Below, piece by piece: positions 1 through 5,447 of a stretch of 8,046 nucleotides of DNA. A program made the translations under genes and the position numbers. Location of the stretch: the NCBI GenBank assembly GCA_003142355.1, contig PLMF01000354.1, forward strand, positions 13,590-21,635, read 5' to 3'. The notes below the pieces were generated by a model. That model had not been told where the DNA came from. It worked only from the letters and a program-made list of their open reading frames with translations, and did no database searches. The number at the start of each line of letters is the position of its first letter. Within the stretch, counting starts at the first letter, position 1. The stretch is from Bryobacterales bacterium. Its GTDB lineage: Bacteria > Acidobacteriota > Terriglobia > Bryobacterales > Bryobacteraceae.

Positions 1-632
1 GGCTGTTCGTTGCCCCATTGGCCGGCCGCGATGGTCATCGTGGTCCGGGTGCCGTCAGCCGGCACGCCCTCGATGGTCTGGCGGCCCAACGATTCGGTCT
101 TGATATTCTGGCGGGCGGCCCCGCCGCGGCCCTGGCGCAGACGCGCCATCTGCTGGCTGGAACCCGGCGCCTGGCCGCCCCTGCCCGGCCGAGCCCAGGC
201 GGACTTGGTCGCCGTCCGGTTCTGGGGATTCAGAGCGTAATTGAAACCCGCCACGGGATCGTTGATGAACACCACCTGCGGCAAATTGGAGCTGGGAGCG
301 AGGCCGCCCAGCGCGTTGAGCGATTGCTCGCGCCGCGTGCGCCCTTCGGTGTCGCGGTAAACCTTGGACGTGCCGGACTGGCGAATGTGATTGCCGTCGG
401 TCAGCGTCTGCGTGGTCTCGGTCACAAGATCGGCCGAGTAGGGCGCGTTCTTCACCACGCGGCCCGGCATTCCCGCCTCGGCCCCCAGGAATCGCGTGCC
501 GCCCGGCGCGGCGGCATCCACGGCCGAGGGTCCAAAGCGCCCGCGCCCGCGGCCCGGTCCCGGATTCTGGGCACTCGCAGCCACGGCCAGGACGAGAAGG
601 CCGGCAATAGTCAGAGTCGTTCGAGTCCACAT
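1..632 (-). CDS. Secreted protein with VYRDTEGRTRRE motif, 3' end cut by window edge
   Basis: The reading frame opens with ATG at 632 and stays open for 210 codons to the left edge with no stop, so the gene is partial. The start is well supported: AAGGAG lies at 645-640, 7 nt upstream. Residues 1-21 form a signal peptide (hydrophobic GLLVLAVAA, then ASA before QNPG). A Gly/Arg-rich stretch follows (about 24-33). Further on come the motifs SKVYRDTEGRTRREQ (about 89-103), VVFINDPVAGFNYALNPQ (about 120-137) and TIEGVPADGTRTTMTI (about 186-201). I recall this motif set from uncharacterised exported proteins common in Acidobacteria, whose C-termini carry a conserved tail not visible here. Function is unknown. 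It is the third gene of the sigma/anti-sigma operon, 17 bp after the anti-sigma stop, so it is probably co-transcribed and may be an output or signal of that module. Strong codon bias and a perfect SD make it a real gene. Confidence 0.88.
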   Translation of the reverse strand, partial: MWTRTTLTIAGLLVLAVAASAQNPGPGRGRGRFGPSAVDAAAPGGTRFLGAEAGMPGRVVKNAPYSADLVTETTQTLTDGNHIRQSGTSKVYRDTEGRTRREQSLNALGGLAPSSNLPQVVFINDPVAGFNYALNPQNRTATKSAWARPGRGGQAPGSSQQMARLRQGRGGAARQNIKTESLGRQTIEGVPADGTRTTMTIAAGQWGNEQ

Positions 633-639
633 CTTTTCA

Positions 640-645
640 CTCCTT
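640..645 (-). promoter_or_regulatory. Ribosome binding site deciding the start of the truncated secreted gene
   Basis: AAGGAG on the minus strand, 7 nt before ATG 632. It decides the start of the partial secreted gene, which would otherwise be missed because its frame has no stop in the window. Confidence 0.8.
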
Positions 646-649
646 GCGA

Positions 650-1276
650 TTACTCCAAAAAACGCACCGCGCGGGCCAGGCCATCGGCGCCCAGCACCAC
701 TTCCGCTTCCACGGAATCCGAGGCGCGGTCCTCGTTTACGGCATATCCCAGCGCGATCATGGCAGATCGCGGCACCTCCACGCGCACCAGGTTCAGATCT
801 TCGTTCGGCTCGATGCGCGCCGCGTTGGGCATGGGGATGAAATCGGCGTCCGCATCGGAGAAATCGCCCGCCGATTCGAGATCCGCCGGCGGCTCTACCG
901 CGGCCAGTTCGACCCGGCTCGAGGTGGTTCTGTGCGCCGGCACCGGCTGACGGTCGCGCGCCAGGAACATCGCCAACCCAACCACCGCGGCGGCTGCCGT
1001 CGCCCAAGTCGCCACCGGCACCCACCAGCGGCTCGGCGGCCGCCGCACCGCCAGTCCGGTCTGGCCGAGGAACGCCGCCGTCAGCCTGGATTCCACGCGG
1101 GCGGGCGCTTCCACCGGCCGCCAATCCGCGGCCAGCATCCGCAGGCCCGAGGCCAAAGTTCGCTGGCGATTCAGCAGCGCGGCGCACGCCGGGCACTCCC
1201 GCACATGCTCGCCATGCCCGTCCTCCGCCTCGTGCGCAAGTTCCGGCATGGTATTCCAAAATTCCTGGCAATTCAT
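650..1276 (-). CDS. Membrane anti-sigma factor with N-terminal zinc finger (ZAS/zf-HC2 type)
   Basis: This 208-residue protein is the likely inhibitor of the ECF sigma factor encoded just upstream. The zinc-binding anti-sigma signature is at the N-terminus: Cys3 and the HVRECPAC block, giving H24, C28 and C31 (HxxxCxxC). A hydrophobic segment at about 84-106 (from WWVPVATW to LAMFLAR) is a single membrane span. That places the zinc finger in the cytoplasm and the last 100 residues outside. The outer domain has no family I can name; its end reads VEVPRSAMIALGYAV and then VEAEVVLGADGLARAVRF. The ATG at 1276 overlaps the sigma stop as ATGA (1273-1276), which indicates translational coupling. An upstream in-frame start (1327) would lie inside the sigma gene and put 17 extra residues before Cys3, so I reject it. 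Stop TAA is at 652-650. The family binds the sigma factor through the ZAS domain; release by an envelope signal is expected but not shown here. Confidence 0.88.
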   Translation of the reverse strand: MNCQEFWNTMPELAHEAEDGHGEHVRECPACAALLNRQRTLASGLRMLAADWRPVEAPARVESRLTAAFLGQTGLAVRRPPSRWWVPVATWATAAAAVVGLAMFLARDRQPVPAHRTTSSRVELAAVEPPADLESAGDFSDADADFIPMPNAARIEPNEDLNLVRVEVPRSAMIALGYAVNEDRASDSVEAEVVLGADGLARAVRFLE

Positions 1277-1902
1277 ATGAGACACCCGATCGGTTTCAAC
1301 GCGCCCACACCCGGGCGGCGATGCCATCTCTGGCTCAGTTTCTCAAGCAGCAGCGCGCGCGCCCGATGCAACCGGGACCGCACCGTGCCAATGGGGCAGC
1401 CGAGCACCAAGGCGGCCTCCCCGTAATCCACTTCCTCCAGGTCGCACAGCACCACCACTTCGCGGTATCGCGGGGGTAATGCCAGCACCGAGCGGCGCAA
1501 GGCCTCGATGCCTTCTCTGCCGATGAGGTCCGTCAGCGGGTCGTCCTGCACCATCAGTGCCAGCGGCGCGGAGCCTTCCACGTCCGTCTCCAGAGCCACA
1601 TCCGAGCGGCCGCGCTCCACGTGCCGCAGCACCAGCTTGCGGGCAATTCCGAAAAGGTAGCCGGAAAGCGTCCCGCGCTCCGGATCGAACCCGCATTCCT
1701 CGCGAATCAGCGCCAGAAACACCTCCTGGGTCACATCCTCGGCCACTGTCGCCGAACCGCTCATATGCAGCGCGAACCGGTAGATGGCCGCCTGGCGCCT
1801 GCGGTAGAGCGCCACAAAAGCCTGCTCGTCGCCGCTACGCATGCGTATCAGCAGCTCATCGTCCGTTGCCGGAAGATTCGGCGTCATTGGCTTCTCAGTC
1901 AT
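1273..1902 (-). CDS. ECF-type RNA polymerase sigma factor (sigma-70 family)
   Basis: A 209-residue sigma factor with only regions 2 and 4, as in extracytoplasmic-function sigma factors. Region 2 spans about 25-92 and includes the core-binding helix with AEDVTQEVFLALI. Region 4 spans about 134-190, with LPPRYREVVVLCDLEEVDYGEA leading into the helix-turn-helix LGCPIGTVRSRLHRARALL. A linker of about 40 residues, rich in acidic and hydrophobic residues, lies between them. The length is slightly above the usual 170-200. ATG 1902 is chosen because AGGGTGA (1913-1907) lies 4 nt upstream. A second in-frame ATG at 1887 (Met6), preceded by GAGAAG, cannot be excluded. It is first in the operon with its anti-sigma factor (4-bp overlap) and a secreted protein. 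It is divergent from the PAS-LuxR gene. Its target genes are unknown, but autoregulation is typical of such pairs. Confidence 0.94.
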   Translation of the reverse strand: MTEKPMTPNLPATDDELLIRMRSGDEQAFVALYRRRQAAIYRFALHMSGSATVAEDVTQEVFLALIREECGFDPERGTLSGYLFGIARKLVLRHVERGRSDVALETDVEGSAPLALMVQDDPLTDLIGREGIEALRRSVLALPPRYREVVVLCDLEEVDYGEAALVLGCPIGTVRSRLHRARALLLEKLSQRWHRRPGVGALKPIGCLI

Positions 1903-1905
1903 GAT

Positions 1906-1918
1906 TCACCCTGGGTGA
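1906..1918. promoter_or_regulatory. 13-bp palindrome TCACCC-T-GGGTGA at the sigma gene start
   Basis: Two perfect 6-bp arms flank one central base, 3 bp upstream of the sigma ATG (1902) and overlapping its presumed Shine-Dalgarno sequence. As DNA it could be an operator half-site pair. As RNA, a shortened stem (TCAC/GTGA around a 5-nt loop) could partly hide the ribosome site. A function is inferred only from symmetry and position. Confidence 0.35.
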
Positions 1919-1930
1919 GGGAAAAGTTCC
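1919..1930 (-). promoter_or_regulatory. ECF-like -35 element (GGAACTTTTCCC) upstream of sigma gene
   Basis: On the minus strand GGAACTTTTCCC resembles the AAC-containing -35 box read by ECF sigma factors. A related string, GTAACCTTTTCCC, precedes the second sigma gene (4045-4057). Here the box lies only about 26 nt before ATG 1902, so a -10 at normal spacing would put the transcript start at or just inside the gene. It would then fit the alternative start at 1887 better. This is weak evidence for autoregulation. Confidence 0.25.
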
Positions 1931-1990
1931 ACAATTCGCGGGCCGGTAGCCGCCACACGGCGTTTCGTCCAGCGTAACATTTGCCGAACA

Positions 1991-2020
1991 TTTGTTATTT
2001 TGGTATTTGTTATTTTGGTA
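1991..2020. repeat. Perfect 15-bp tandem direct repeat in divergent intergenic region
   Basis: TTTGTTATTTTGGTA occurs twice with no spacer (1991-2005 and 2006-2020). It is strikingly AT-rich compared with its surroundings. A second short repeat, AACATTTG, precedes it at 1976-1983 and 1987-1994. The array lies immediately upstream of the predicted promoter of the PAS-LuxR gene and about 90-120 bp upstream of the sigma gene. It could be a regulator binding array or an AT-rich promoter-enhancing element. Confidence 0.6.
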
Positions 2021-2021
2021 C

Positions 2022-2050
2022 TTTACCCGCAGCAGATACTGGCCTATGAT
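2022..2050 (+). promoter_or_regulatory. Sigma70-like promoter for the PAS-LuxR gene
   Basis: TTTACC (2022-2027, 4 of 6 matches to TTGACA) and TATGAT (2045-2050, 5 of 6 matches to TATAAT) are separated by exactly 17 bp. The predicted start of transcription is near 2057, leaving a leader of about 17 nt that contains AGGGTGGA (2059-2066) 7 nt before ATG 2074. This arrangement also argues against the GTG at 2062 as the start codon. Confidence 0.5.
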
Positions 2051-2073
2051 CTTGGTCTAGGGTGGAAATAGGG

Positions 2074-2766
2074 ATGACGGCCGCGAAACAGCTCGACGAA
2101 CTCGGTGAAATGCGCGAGAAGCTCGCCGAATTGGAAGCTGAACTTCAGCATCACAGAGAAAGGCAACAGGCCGGCGAAACGCACTTCCGTCTGCTGGCGG
2201 ATGCCGCACCCGTCATGATCTGGATGTCCGGACCGGATGCCCTGTGCACCTATGTCAACCGGGCATGGCTCGAATTTCGCGGCCGGGCTCTGGATGAGGA
2301 GGCCGGCAACGGCTGGACCGAAGGCTTGCACCCGGACGACCGCGATCTGTGCCTCGATACCTATCGGAAGGCCTTCGGCACGCGCCAGCCGTTCCGCATG
2401 CGATACCGGCTGCAGCGCGCCGACGGGGAATACTCCTGGGTGGAAGCTGCCGGCGTGCCGCGTTACGAGGGCCGCGGCGCGTTCGCCGGCTTCATGGGTT
2501 CGGCCACCGACATCTCCGACCGCAAGCGCGGCATTTTCACGCCCGACCGGGAATCCGTGCGCCTGGTCTTTGCGCTGACCGAACGCGAGCGGCAGGTGCT
2601 GGTGCTGATCGCGCAGGGAAACTCGACCAAGGAGACCGCCTCCCAATTGGGCATCAGCTACAAAACCGCCGATTCGCACCGCAGCCGCATCCTGGAAAAG
2701 CTGGGCATTCACGAAACCACCAGCATGGTGCGCTACGCCATCCGCGCCGGATTGATCGAGGCGTAA
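2074..2766 (+). CDS. PAS domain-containing LuxR-family transcriptional regulator
   Basis: A 230-residue soluble regulator in three parts. Residues 1-35 are rich in Leu, Glu and Arg with heptad-like spacing (MREKLAELEAELQHHRERQ), probably a coiled coil for dimerisation. Residues about 38-155 are a PAS fold of the PAS_3 type with a C-terminal PAC segment: FRLLADAAPVMIWMSG, YVNRAWLEF, LHPDDRD, RYRLQRADGEYSWVE and GSATDISDRKR. Residues 168-230 are a LuxR/GerE helix-turn-helix: LTERERQVLVLIAQGNSTKE, then TADSHRSRILEKLGIH. There is no receiver domain, kinase domain or membrane span, so it looks like a one-component cytoplasmic sensor whose PAS domain may bind a ligand or a partner; the ligand cannot be deduced. 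The ATG at 2074 has AGGGTGGA 7 nt upstream; a GTG at 2062 would add four residues and is less likely. It is divergent from sigma operon A and convergent with the barrel gene. Confidence 0.92.
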   Translation: MTAAKQLDELGEMREKLAELEAELQHHRERQQAGETHFRLLADAAPVMIWMSGPDALCTYVNRAWLEFRGRALDEEAGNGWTEGLHPDDRDLCLDTYRKAFGTRQPFRMRYRLQRADGEYSWVEAAGVPRYEGRGAFAGFMGSATDISDRKRGIFTPDRESVRLVFALTERERQVLVLIAQGNSTKETASQLGISYKTADSHRSRILEKLGIHETTSMVRYAIRAGLIEA

Positions 2767-2776
2767 AAAGAAGCTG

Positions 2777-2840
2777 TCAGCATTCAGCGATCAGCTTTCA
2801 GCTAAACCCGCGCGCCGGTTTTGGCTGACGGCTGAAAGCT
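2777..2840. terminator. Repeat-built inverted repeat between convergent genes (possible bidirectional terminator)
   Basis: AGCTTTCAGC (2793-2802) and its exact reverse complement GCTGAAAGCT (2831-2840) can form a 10-bp stem. An inner AAACC/GGTTT pairing (2804-2808 with 2817-2821) is also possible. The left arm continues as four 7-bp units, each TCAGC plus two variable bases (2777-2804). The right arm repeats the complementary unit GCTGANN. It lies 11 bp after the PAS-LuxR stop and ends 2 bp before the stop of the convergent barrel gene. No long T-run follows, so intrinsic termination is uncertain. Similar TCAGC-type strings recur in intergenic DNA of many genomes, so this may equally be one copy of a dispersed repeat. 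Confidence 0.55.
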
Positions 2841-2842
2841 AT

Positions 2843-3832
2843 TCAATCCATGCACCACCGCAAACCCACGAACGCGCCCACCGGTCTCCCGCGGAAATAG
2901 TAGTCGGCTTGCGGCGAAGTCTTGAAGTACAGACCCCTCGCGCCCACACGGACCTCGAGGCGGCCGACCCGGTACGCGGCCAAAGCGTCGGCATCCCCGA
3001 TGGCAAAGTGGTGTGGAAAATCAAAGCCCGCGACATTCAGCTCGATCCGGAAGTTTCGGGACGCGTACTCGGTGAGCCCCAGGCCCACCGCCGGCGAAAT
3101 GAAGTTCTTCGCCCCGGTAGCGGCGTAGGACGTGAGGTTGCCGGAGCTGTCGGGCGTTACCGACCGGATGGGAGCATCGTAGTTCGAACTGACGTTGAGG
3201 TAATGCACCTGCCACAGCGTCCGGAGGCGGAAATGCCGGCTCTCCACCGGATAAGGCCACGTCAGGTATGCGAACGAGAGTTTGACGTCCTGCAGCTTGT
3301 CGGTGGTGGCGAGCACGTCGCCTTTGTTGTAAGACTCGGCAAAAAGAACGAGGGCGGTGGGGGCGGTGACGCTGCCAGTGGCTTTGGTGGAGAAGTACGA
3401 AAAGGTCAAGGAATTGTGCAAACCCAGCGCCAGGCCGATCTCCGCGCTGGGGGTAATCTTGGGCGTGCCCGGCAGGTGGAAATACGAAAGACCAGACCAG
3501 TTCGCCGCATGACCTTTGTTGACGTAGGGGGTGCCGAATGGCAGCCAGCCGATGATTCCCGCAAAGTAGCCGGTCTCCCCGGGCATCTGGATATCCGGGA
3601 ACTTGGGCAGTGGCGGCGGAGCCTGGATGATGGTCGTCCGCTGCGGGGGCGCCGGCGTTTCAGGTGGTTGGGGCGCCGGCGCCGGGGTGCCCCCTGGGCT
3701 CTGCGCCGCGGGGGTGCCCCCTGGGCCCTGGGCGGTGGGCGTCTGAGGCGGCGCCTGCTGCGCGCGGCCCGGCCAAATGCATAATAAGGAAAGCAGGCAA
3801 AGACATAGAATGGCATTAAGAGAATTCTTCAC
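2843..3832 (-). CDS. Exported proline-rich protein, probable outer-membrane beta-barrel
   Basis: A 329-residue protein. Residues 1-24 are a signal peptide (hydrophobic ILCLCLLSLLCIW, cleavage expected after GRA). Residues 25-77 are a Pro/Ala/Gln-rich spacer with a 9-residue tandem repeat (AQGPGGTPA, then AQSPGGTPA). From about 78 the chain turns into alternating polar/hydrophobic strands rich in Tyr, Phe and Gly, for example HNSLTFSYFSTKA, DVKLSFAYLTWPYP, RFRIELNVAGFDF-like stretches and RLEVRVGARGLYF. This suits a small outer-membrane barrel, but I cannot place it in a named family, and the terminus (RWCMD) lacks the classic final aromatic residue. The GTG start at 3832 has GAGG (3841-3838) 5 nt upstream. 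It is transcribed alone, divergently from sigma operon G, so it could share control with that operon. A surface or periplasmic role is inferred from the signal peptide and composition only. Confidence 0.82.
   Translation of the reverse strand: MKNSLNAILCLCLLSLLCIWPGRAQQAPPQTPTAQGPGGTPAAQSPGGTPAPAPQPPETPAPPQRTTIIQAPPPLPKFPDIQMPGETGYFAGIIGWLPFGTPYVNKGHAANWSGLSYFHLPGTPKITPSAEIGLALGLHNSLTFSYFSTKATGSVTAPTALVLFAESYNKGDVLATTDKLQDVKLSFAYLTWPYPVESRHFRLRTLWQVHYLNVSSNYDAPIRSVTPDSSGNLTSYAATGAKNFISPAVGLGLTEYASRNFRIELNVAGFDFPHHFAIGDADALAAYRVGRLEVRVGARGLYFKTSPQADYYFRGRPVGAFVGLRWCMD
3684..3737 (-). repeat. 27-bp tandem duplication inside the barrel gene
   Basis: Units at 3684-3710 and 3711-3737 begin with the identical 16-mer GGGGTGCCCCCTGGGC (plus-strand reading) and diverge toward their ends. 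The period is exactly nine codons and encodes the repeated AQxPGGTPA in the proline-rich spacer. Copy number is likely to vary between strains. Confidence 0.7.
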
Positions 3833-3980
3833 GTACGCCTCATCAAGTTCAGATTCGCCGGCGAACCGGGCTGACCGCAGACCCCCGATGCACGAGTCGG
3901 TCCAAGACGCCCTTTACTGTTCCCTGCCCTTCTATTGTGCCTCAACGCCGGGCGGCGGCGCAGGGCAAGGCGCCGTTTCG

Positions 3981-4008
3981 ATTGTAGCCTGTCCGGCACA
4001 GGTGTAGA
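3981..4008 (-). promoter_or_regulatory. Candidate sigma70-like promoter for the barrel gene
   Basis: Minus-strand TCTACA (4008-4003, 4 of 6 matches to the -35 consensus), 16 bp, then TACAAT (3986-3981, 5 of 6 matches to the -10 consensus). Transcription would begin near 3974, giving a 5' leader of about 140 nt before GTG 3832. The long leader is unremarkable in sequence. Confidence 0.4.
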
Positions 4009-4044
4009 AAGAACCGTCCATGCAGTCCGGCTCTGAAGTTTCGC

Positions 4045-4071
4045 GTAACCTTTTCCCGTTTCGCCAGTATT
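4045..4071 (+). promoter_or_regulatory. Candidate ECF-type promoter of sigma operon G
   Basis: GTAACCTTTTCCC (4045-4057) has the AAC core and T-rich tail typical of ECF -35 boxes. A possible -10 (GTATT, 4067-4071) lies about 16 bp downstream. Transcription would start near 4078, just before the GGAGG (4085-4089) of the sigma gene. Autoregulation is typical of the family but is inferred here. A perfect TTACGTAA palindrome (4075-4082) lies at the predicted start site. Confidence 0.33.
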
Positions 4072-4084
4072 CCATTACGTAAGC

Positions 4085-4099
4085 GGAGGCAAGTGGAGG
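4085..4099 (+). promoter_or_regulatory. Two ribosome-binding sites at the sigma gene start
   Basis: GGAGG occurs at 4085-4089, 3 nt before GTG 4093, and again at 4095-4099, 11 nt before an in-frame ATG at 4111. The spacing is short for the first and long for the second, so either start may be used. GTG is preferred because residues 1-6 (VEDEQV, read as MEDEQV) match my memory of how related sigma factors begin. Confidence 0.5.
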
Positions 4100-4641
4100 A
4101 CGAACAGGTAATGCTGGACGTCCGGGCGGGCGACGTCGGAAAGCTGGAATTGCTTTTCGATCGCCATCACCGGGCGCTATTTCGCTACTTTCTGCACCTC
4201 ACCTCCAACCGCGCGGTGAGTGAGGACCTGGTACAGGAAGTCTTCTTCCGCATTTTGAAGTACCGGCATACCTACCAGCCGGGGACACGGTTTTGCGCCT
4301 GGATGTTTCAAGTGGGACGCAACGTTCACATGGATCACGCGGTTCGCCACAAAGCCGAGGTTGCCATGCCCGAGCGCGACTGGGACGTTCGCAGCACCGA
4401 GATGCCGCCGGACCGCCAGGCGCAGAGCCGGCAGGAGGCTGCGCTGCTGCGCCGCGCCCTGGCCGCCATGCCGCCCGAAAAGAGAGAAGTGCTCGTCATG
4501 AGCCGGTTTCTGGATTTGAAGTACGAAGAGATCGCCTCCGTCCTGAAATGCGAGACAGGGGCGGTCAAGGTCCGGGTCTACCGGGCGCTGCGCGAGTTGA
4601 GCGACCGGTTTTTCGCGCTGTGTGGAGAACGAGCGTCATGA
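4093..4641 (+). CDS. ECF-type RNA polymerase sigma factor (sigma-70 family)
   Basis: A 182-residue two-domain sigma factor. Region 2 (about 12-85) contains GDVGKLELLFDRHHRALFRY, SEDLVQEVFFRILKYR and the WMFQVGRN segment before the -10 recognition helix. Region 4 (about 116-170) contains MPPEKREVLVMSRFLDLKYEE followed by the helix-turn-helix LKCETGAVKVRVYRALREL. It is only distantly similar to the sigma factor of operon A: different linker, different region 4 and no C-terminal tail. It therefore belongs to another ECF subgroup rather than being a recent duplicate. I recall close relatives beginning MEDE..ML.VR.GDVGKL, which supports the GTG start; ATG 4111 is the alternative. The stop overlaps the anti-sigma ATG as ATGA (4638-4641). 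It heads a four-gene operon ending at 7083 and probably recognises its own promoter. Confidence 0.94.
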   Translation: MEDEQVMLDVRAGDVGKLELLFDRHHRALFRYFLHLTSNRAVSEDLVQEVFFRILKYRHTYQPGTRFCAWMFQVGRNVHMDHAVRHKAEVAMPERDWDVRSTEMPPDRQAQSRQEAALLRRALAAMPPEKREVLVMSRFLDLKYEEIASVLKCETGAVKVRVYRALRELSDRFFALCGERAS

Positions 4642-5447
4642 TTTGCGAACGAGTTCGACAGCAGATTCCGGAATGCCTGGCCGGCCGCCTGGACCATGCC
4701 GCGCGCGAGAGACTGGTCGCGCACCTGGAAACCTGCCCCGCCTGCCGCGCCGAACTGGCGGAGCTGAACGCGGTGTGGAGAGGAATGGGATCCCTGCCCG
4801 AACCCGAGCCGGACCCTGCCATGCGGGCGCGCTTCCTGGAAGTGCTCGAGGCCTACCAGGCGGGGCGGGCTTCCGGTCTTGCCGGGCAGGCCGGGGGCCC
4901 GCCCCGCCGGCCCTGGCTGGCGCGTCCGGTCTGGCAGCCGGTCCTGGCTTTTGCTCTTCTGATGTTGGGCGTATTTCTGGGGCGCTACGTGGCCCAGCCC
5001 CGCGGCCCCAGCCCCGATGTCGCGCGGTTGACGGGACAAGTGGAAAACCTGCGGCAATTGGTGACTTTGTCCCTCTTGCAGGAGCAATCGCCCAGCTCGC
5101 GGCTGCGAGGCGTCACCTACAGCTACCAGATGGCGCGGCCCGACGCACAGGTGGAGCAGGCGCTCCTTTACGCCGTCAGCCACGACTCGAATGTGAATGT
5201 GCGGTTGTCGGCCGTGGATGCGCTCGAGAAGTACGCCGCCAGTCCGCTGATCCGCCGGGCGCTGGCGGACGCCGTCCCACTGCAGGATTCGCCCCTGGTC
5301 CAAATCGCTTTGATGGATCTGCTGGTGCAGTTGAATGACCAAGAGGCCGCTCCCGCGCTGCGCAAGCTCGCCCAGGATGCGCAGGCCGACAACCAGGTCC
5401 GGCAGCACGCCGCCTGGGCCATACAGAGAATGGAGGTGTCCCAGTGA
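4638..5447 (+). CDS. Membrane anti-sigma factor with ZAS zinc finger and C-terminal HEAT-like repeats
   Basis: A 269-residue protein with clear domain order. Cys3 and the block H29-x3-C33-x2-C36 (within LVAHLETCPACR) form the zinc-binding anti-sigma domain. Residues 37-97 are a Pro- and Arg-rich cytoplasmic linker. A membrane span lies at about 98-115 (WQPVLAFALLMLGVFLG). A short Leu-heptad segment follows at 128-150 (VARLTGQVENLRQLVTLSLL). Residues about 170-266 hold three helical-pair repeats of HEAT type: VNVRLSAVDALEKYA, SPLVQIALMDLLVQL and QVRQHAAWAIQRM mark the second helices. The HEAT part is therefore predicted outside the cytoplasm. Family knowledge says the ZAS part holds the sigma factor; a protein-binding sensor role for the HEAT part is inference. 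ATG 4638 overlaps the sigma stop, and the stop overlaps the next GTG (5444-5447), so translation of three genes is coupled. Confidence 0.91.
   Translation: MICERVRQQIPECLAGRLDHAARERLVAHLETCPACRAELAELNAVWRGMGSLPEPEPDPAMRARFLEVLEAYQAGRASGLAGQAGGPPRRPWLARPVWQPVLAFALLMLGVFLGRYVAQPRGPSPDVARLTGQVENLRQLVTLSLLQEQSPSSRLRGVTYSYQMARPDAQVEQALLYAVSHDSNVNVRLSAVDALEKYAASPLIRRALADAVPLQDSPLVQIALMDLLVQLNDQEAAPALRKLAQDAQADNQVRQHAAWAIQRMEVSQ

Noticed and set aside
55..630. Minus-strand open frame of 191 codons starting at GTG 630
   Set aside because: It lies one frame off the real secreted gene, which starts at 632 with AAGGAG and a signal peptide; the shifted translation has no export signal and reads as noise.
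18..950. Long plus-strand open frame opposite the partial secreted gene and anti-sigma gene
   Set aside because: It runs antisense across two well-supported genes, has Arg/Ala/Gly-rich low-information translation and no ribosome site; it is a by-product of high GC.
2909..3784. Plus-strand open frame opposite the barrel gene
   Set aside because: The minus-strand gene has a signal peptide, ribosome site and barrel-like strands; the opposite translation is charged low-complexity sequence ending in Arg runs.
4293..4637. Upstream extension of the anti-sigma frame into the sigma gene
   Set aside because: The extension overlaps conserved sigma region 2 and 4 coding and has no ZAS-related sequence; the ATGA overlap at 4638 is the expected start.
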